Assembly: GCA_034190875.2 (NCBI GenBank)
Contig: CM067344.1
Location: 23,222,606 to 23,286,605 of the forward strand
Direction of reading: 5' to 3'
Length of the DNA: 64,000 nt
Source: Urechis unicinctus
Taxonomy: Eukaryota > Annelida > Polychaeta > Xenopneusta > Urechidae
Position numbers and translations under genes: made by a program. The first letter of the stretch is position 1, and the number at the start of each line of letters is the position of its first letter. The notes beneath the pieces are model-generated. The model had not been told where the DNA came from and did no database searches. It saw only the letters and a program-made list of their open reading frames with translations. Shown here in pieces: positions 59,326 to 64,000 of the stretch.

Positions 59326-60863
59326 CTTTGTGAAAGCCCATTTGAAATTAATACATGTTGCAGTGAAATTTGATGAGCATATTTAACTGTGTCTTCATTC
59401 TAGTTTTTATATCAATTAAAGAGGACGTGATTCGTTTTACATGTGTTGTCAAACTGTTTCCAATGTTACCAACAGCATAAATTCTTTTTTTTAATGCAAA
59501 CTTTCTCCAAATTTGAAGTAAAAATCTGTCTCTGAGTCAGTGATGGTGACGTCTCTGGTTTTCGGAGCAGGCGTTGTAATTGATTAACTCATTCTACAAA
59601 TTATTCAGTACAGAAAACTGTCATGGCAGCGACCACGTTTTGAAATCTTGACGTTCTAACGCTTTTGTGTCCACAAGTCTTAAAATACCCTACCTCTCTA
59701 GCAGCTGATATATGAGGCCCCCATATTAGCCATGAGAAAGTTTTAAGACAAGTGTGCCTCTGCTGTCGTCAAAACGAAGATTGTTTCAAGGAAATATGTT
59801 CTCGTATTTACGTAGCTGTGTTTCGGACTTTCTACCGCTTCCAACTTGATCGAACTATAACTAATTACCATGGATGAAATCCCCCGCCGAAAAGGGATAA
59901 AACTGTCCGTGAACATCATTGCATTCTAAAACTCCATCACTTGGGTATGTTTGGTGTTTGTTAGTTTTCGGAATCGATCTCAATTTTTTTTCATTTCGTC
60001 GTTTTCAGAGAAAGTAAGACGTCTACTCAGACGTCTTGTAGAGCTAGTATTACGTAGATCATACTATGTAGAACGCAACTGATCCCTCTTGAAATTTTTT
60101 TTCAGTTTCCTTTAATGAGATTTTCTTCGCCAAATATTCCTGGACACAATCGACGTACGACCAAGCGGAAAAGATACCAAATGTTGAAGCTTCTCGTATT
60201 CGTTTAGCCGTACCAGAAAATATGCATATTTGTATAAATCACCCTTTTAATATCCTTTAACAATTTCCCGAGAGAAAAATTATACTTCCTATACTGCTTG
60301 ACTACCATAAACATCTCAATGGTAATATTACGTTTCGTTATACTTATCATTATGACCCATGTGATTACCACAGAGGTTGTTTTTTTGTGGAATCAGTTGC
60401 CCGTGCGCAATTTGACACGCACTGGGCGGGGCGGAAAACGAAGATTATTGCCTCTGCTGAGTTTATGAGTAACCATGTATAATGGAATGGTACAGCTAAG
60501 CCATTCCCACACAGCTTGATTGCTAGAGTTTCAGCTTTATGATCACAGACATCAGATGGATAATGAATCCGCGACATTATGACCACCTATGCAGATGCGG
60601 TCGGATCATAATGGTCTCCCATAGTTGCAAGTGCATACATTTACAACAGTAGTTCAGGCACCATATGTGGACATGTATATATATATATATATATATAATG
60701 ATGGTAATCAAAATAATCTAAGAACACATAGCTTTGAAGGTTTGCGTACCTCGCCCTACCGCCCCCGCAAGGTCTCCTATGAGTACATGTGCGTTGCTAC
60801 CATGACTGCATAGAATTTAAATGCTTTGCACATGGTCAATTGGCAATCAAAGGATACACCTAC
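59326..60863. other. AT-rich intergenic stretch
   Basis: No exon recognised; a short (TA)n lies near 60676-60697. Confidence 0.45.
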
Positions 60864-61028
60864 CAGAAGTGCCGAATTAACTATGGGGCGAGTGTCCCCC
60901 CCCCCCCCCCCCCACATACAAGGCACCCCAAATGTAGTTATAGCAGTAAAAATCTTTTTTCGTCTGATAGAAAAGGCTTCCCAAAATGTAGTTTGCCCCA
61001 GGACCCCCACTTGCTTAATCCGGCACTG
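60864..61028. mobile_element. 165 bp MITE-like element with 5 bp duplication CCTAC
   Basis: The left end CAGAAGTGCCGAATTAA and the right end TTAATCCGGCACTG form terminal inverted repeats of about 15 bp. Both borders carry CCTAC (60859-60863 and 61029-61033), a candidate target-site duplication. Inside are a 17-base C tract (60896-60913 area) and no coding capacity. The ends resemble DNA-transposon termini common in invertebrates; the superfamily is uncertain. Confidence 0.6.
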
Positions 61029-61106
61029 CCTACTGTGGAAAATTCCTATCTCATGATATATTTTTCAAAAACCCTTTCTTTACGACCGTTACCCTGATAT
61101 AATCGA

Positions 61107-61112
61107 TTTATT
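61107..61112 (-). promoter_or_regulatory. Polyadenylation signal of the coiled-coil gene
   Basis: AATAAA on the minus strand about 260 bases past the stop codon at 61370, the first such signal downstream. Confidence 0.5.
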
Positions 61113-61369
61113 CGAGCATGATTTAAAACTTTTATAATGTAAGGTATTGGACATATACACAACAAGGCAAGACGATTGTATGGAAATAGTAATAAAGTGC
61201 ACATACGACCATCTGATTAACAGAGAAAACAAAAATAGCATGCACTGGATATGGCTGATGTAACAAAATAAGTAAATGATAACCGAATAAGTTTCCTTTG
61301 TCCTTAAGTCAAGATTAGCGTTGTGATTTTCATGGTTAACACTGTCTTTTCTACACGACACACGGGATA

Positions 61370-64000
61370 TTATTTTTTCTCAAGAATGGCTTTTTGGATC
61401 CTCTTCATTTGAACATCTGTGAATCCTAATATAGAAATCATTGCTTTGAGATGCTGCGCCTGGTCCTTACCGTGGTCAGTCAGGTAATGGAACATGGAAT
61501 CACGGAGGAAGCGTAGTGTGGCCTGTGCCTCACTGTCAGGTCTGTCCGCACCACAGTAAGAATCGTTGCGTTGGATTGACTGCCACTTCGATAGCTCGCC
61601 CTGGGTTTTCTCTAGTTTCGTTAAAAGCTCTTTCACAGAAACAGTCTGTGGGGCTTTGGTCGCCAGATCTTCTAACTGCAAATAATAAAACACAGATGCA
61701 TACCATGCAGCTACTGACAGAATAGAAAGGTCGGGAATTGCGCGATCAAGCGTTCTCGATAGGACAGGTCATAACATCAGCGTAATTTCGCTATCAAACG
61801 CCAAAACCAATTACTAGCTCTTTGGTAAATACCCTTGGATAAATAGCGTTCAACGCCATACAATGAGTGTGGGAGTCAGCTTGCGCACATTGTGATGGTT
61901 GGGTGGCAGATGTAGCTGGGCTCGCAGGTGTCCACACCGCTATAACACGCAAGAGTTACAAATCCACCCCTGCGTCATACGCCCGTTGCATATATCCCAT
62001 TAACTTGGTATAGAGATCTTTTTTCAACAAGCAGCCAGCTTATTGATTTGCCAACGTGGCATAGAGAAAGTAGTCCTTTTTTTCTCAAGAAACGCTGCTA
62101 GATACCGCGGTATAGTGTTGATAAAAGCTTGTTTAACACCAGACGAAATAACACCGCTCTACCTCGCTTATCGGAACTGATGTATCAAAATTGTTACAAA
62201 TAAATGCAATTGTATGAAAATTATTGTTCCATCCAGAAATTCTCTGCCTTAATATAACCATGTAATAAAAGATAAATCCCATCCAAAAGGTTCATTGTGC
62301 ACGATATAATGCATGAATATATCTGCTGCTTCCAGAGATCCCTAAGATTACATTAACATTCATGAATGTTTTATAAATGTCTATATCATGTTTAGAGATC
62401 TTATCGATACCTTATTTGTAATTAGACAAAATAATGCCATGAAAGCGATTTTTTTTTAAGCAATATTGAAAATAAACATGTATGTACATGTTACCAAGTA
62501 TTGATATGGTAAATATGCTTGAAATAAATATAGCTGGTATGACGTTGGAAGCGTAAAAACAAATATGCAAATCACCATCAGAAGTCACCACTTAACATCA
62601 TTTTCGTCATGCAGATGGATTTTTAAAGGAATCCGTTGAATCAGCCCAGTAACCCGACGTGAGAGAGTATTACGTGGCGTAATGTCCTTTCAACCAAAAG
62701 TTTGTTTTTCACAACACAATGTCCGAATGGAAATCAAAGGTTCGTTTTATGTAACTAAGCATGACAGAGCTTCACTATGCCATCGAAGAATAGGTAATTC
62801 AGGGGATAAAGAGATGGGGAAAGATTGTCCCTACACCACCAAAGCGGGCACAGCGGCAATAAACTACCTGACGAAGGCTGGGGCGTCGTACCTGCACTTG
62901 CCGCTCAAACATGGCCGATTGCTGGCCTTTCTTGTACATGATGAGATACATCTCCTGTACATCATTCTCTTTCTTCTCGAAGGCAGCTGATATAACAAAA
63001 CAACATCAATACACAAGCTCACATAAAACATGAAACAAGAATGTAGTTTAATGTTTCGCCACAATACCGCACCTTCAGTTCGGCGGCTTTTGCCTGAGCC
63101 TCTTCTAGTTGGGGTTTCATCCCATCAACACTGGATTTGAAAACATCCCTCTCTGTTGTAAGTTTCTTTATAGCCTCTTTCAGTTCCGTAATCTCGGATT
63201 CCCTTTCGCATTTAAGAAATTCGAGCTCTGATTTTTTGGTCCGGTCAGCTTCAGAGAGCTGCCAATCTCTGGATTCGATCATAGCTCTCATGTGTGCAAT
63301 TTCTCGCTCTAATTCAAGAACCTGTTGTGTCTTTTTCTGCAGCGGGGTAAGGTAATCCTCCTCTCCGTCCTCCGTCTCTTTACTTTCGATTCTCGTCATT
63401 TCCACTTGTTTTTTCCTCTGCAGACTAGACTTGTTCTCGCGTGGTGCTTTCATTGCTATTTTGGTTTTTGGTAGAGGTGTAACTTCGCTGTGATTGTGCG
63501 AATCACCTGACCCAACAGAATTTGATCTGATGAGTTTGAGTTGGCGGGTAAAATTAGTGGGTTTTGGAATGTTGGAATGGGGACTCTGTTTCCCATGCTT
63601 CGTTGTTGAAATTGTTCTCTTCTCGTTCGATTTAGCAGTTCCATTCGGAGTAGATATTTTCGTTTTCGTGGATGTATTACTCGAGGATTTAGGGGCCTCT
63701 GTTTTTGTCAATGACACCCTGGCACCATTAATTTTTGCGCTTGGCTTCGGGGGCGCCACTGGAGGAGTTGCAGGTTCCGCAGGAGCACTTGATTCTGGGG
63801 GAATGGCAGGGAGATTTAATGGTGCTGGAGAAGCAGGCGAGCTTAGTTCTGGAGGTGTTACGGCCGCTGGTATAGAATCTGGAATTACTGGGCTATTTGG
63901 GACTTCTTCGTGACTTTCAGGAGGCTCGATCAACAGTGAGCTGATTTGAATGGTCTCTGATTCCTCCTCCAGACTGTCGTCAAGGCCCTCTTCCGGCCAC
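61370..64000 (-). CDS. Coiled-coil protein with GRIP-like C-terminus (quick-to-court-like), N-terminus outside window
   Basis: Three exons are visible on the minus strand. The first, 63073 to the window edge, stays open to base 63999 and so continues beyond it. It encodes a Ser/Pro-rich region (PPESHEEVPNSP, PAIPPESSAPAEPATPP), a basic Ser/Thr-rich stretch and then a long coiled coil (QQVLELEREIAHMRAMIES, LEFLKCERESEITELKEAIK). The second, ending at 62892, encodes KKENDVQEMYLIMYKKGQQS. The third, 61370-61675, encodes LEDLATKAPQTVSVKELLTK and ends LRFLRDSMFHYLTD, HLKAMISILGFT and KAILEKK. The last 50 residues resemble GRIP-type Golgi-targeting ends and the tail of Drosophila quick-to-court. 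I am unsure of the exact orthologue. The start of exon two is ambiguous: 62975 (after TTCGAG) keeps the frame, whereas the stronger-looking acceptor at 62986 would give a stop in exon three. Confidence 0.7.
61676..62891 (-). other. Intron of the coiled-coil gene
   Basis: About 1.2 kb of AT-rich intron; donor GTACGA after 62892 and acceptor TTGCAG before 61675. A 102-codon plus frame overlapping its right part has no motif. Confidence 0.6.

Noticed and set aside
62682..62990. 102-codon plus frame overlapping the second coiled-coil exon
   Set aside because: The minus frame joins to exons on both sides and keeps coiled-coil character; the plus frame has no motif.
63494..63913. 139-codon plus frame rich in Gly, Val and Phe
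   Set aside because: Antisense shadow of the Ser/Pro-rich minus-strand exon.

Overview
The window is nuclear DNA of a multicellular animal, most likely a marine invertebrate. Every protein gene is split by GT-AG introns, and the products are metazoan housekeeping or signalling proteins: an ER thioredoxin-repeat protein, ribosomal stalk protein P1 and a Rho GDP-dissociation inhibitor. Gene spacing, abundant microsatellites and minisatellites, a CR1/jockey-type LINE and several small inverted-repeat elements fit a lophotrochozoan or invertebrate deuterostome genome. I cannot name the species.

Layout. (1) 1-12.5 kb is AT-rich and gene-poor. It holds a decayed YqaJ-type nuclease gene (minus, about 2335-2766), the 3' part of a LINE with an open reverse transcriptase frame (about 3293-4371, plus), and a 300 bp inverted-repeat element bounded by TTAA (5281-5578). 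(2) 12.5-13.3 kb is a long (TA)n tract followed by a foldback structure: 52 bp arms around TA/GA/TC simple sequence. (3) 13.3-37.2 kb has no gene I can support. It is visibly richer in CpG than its surroundings and carries six unrelated minisatellites within about 14 kb, plus long C and G homopolymers and a second long (TA)n. It may be intergenic regulatory DNA or the long 5' introns of the next gene. (4) 37.2-64 kb is gene-dense.

Genes. A TASOR/TEX15-type DUF3715 protein (plus, visible exons 37256-39405, 5' exons not found) has an unusually short Ala/Pro-rich tail. It converges with a TXNDC5/ERp46-like protein (minus, 43552-50361; 13 exons whose phases join to a 541-residue protein with a signal peptide, four thioredoxin domains and a C-terminal HDEL). 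That gene is divergent from RPLP1 (plus, 51648-52719; five exons, 112 residues, 5'TOP-like tract), which converges with a RhoGDI gene (minus, 54293-56532; four coding exons, 195 residues). Last is a coiled-coil protein with a GRIP-like C-terminus, possibly related to Drosophila quick-to-court (minus, 61370 to beyond 64000, N-terminus cut by the window edge).

The genes do not form a pathway. They are separate metazoan genes in alternating orientation. The more unusual signals are the short stand-alone DUF3715 protein, the four-domain TXNDC5 with one CPHC site, a perfect 61 bp palindrome in a TXNDC5 intron, the foldback around simple repeats at 12.8-13.3 kb, the minisatellite cluster in CpG-rich DNA, and several inverted-repeat elements. 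Exon joins were made by eye from splice consensus and frame.
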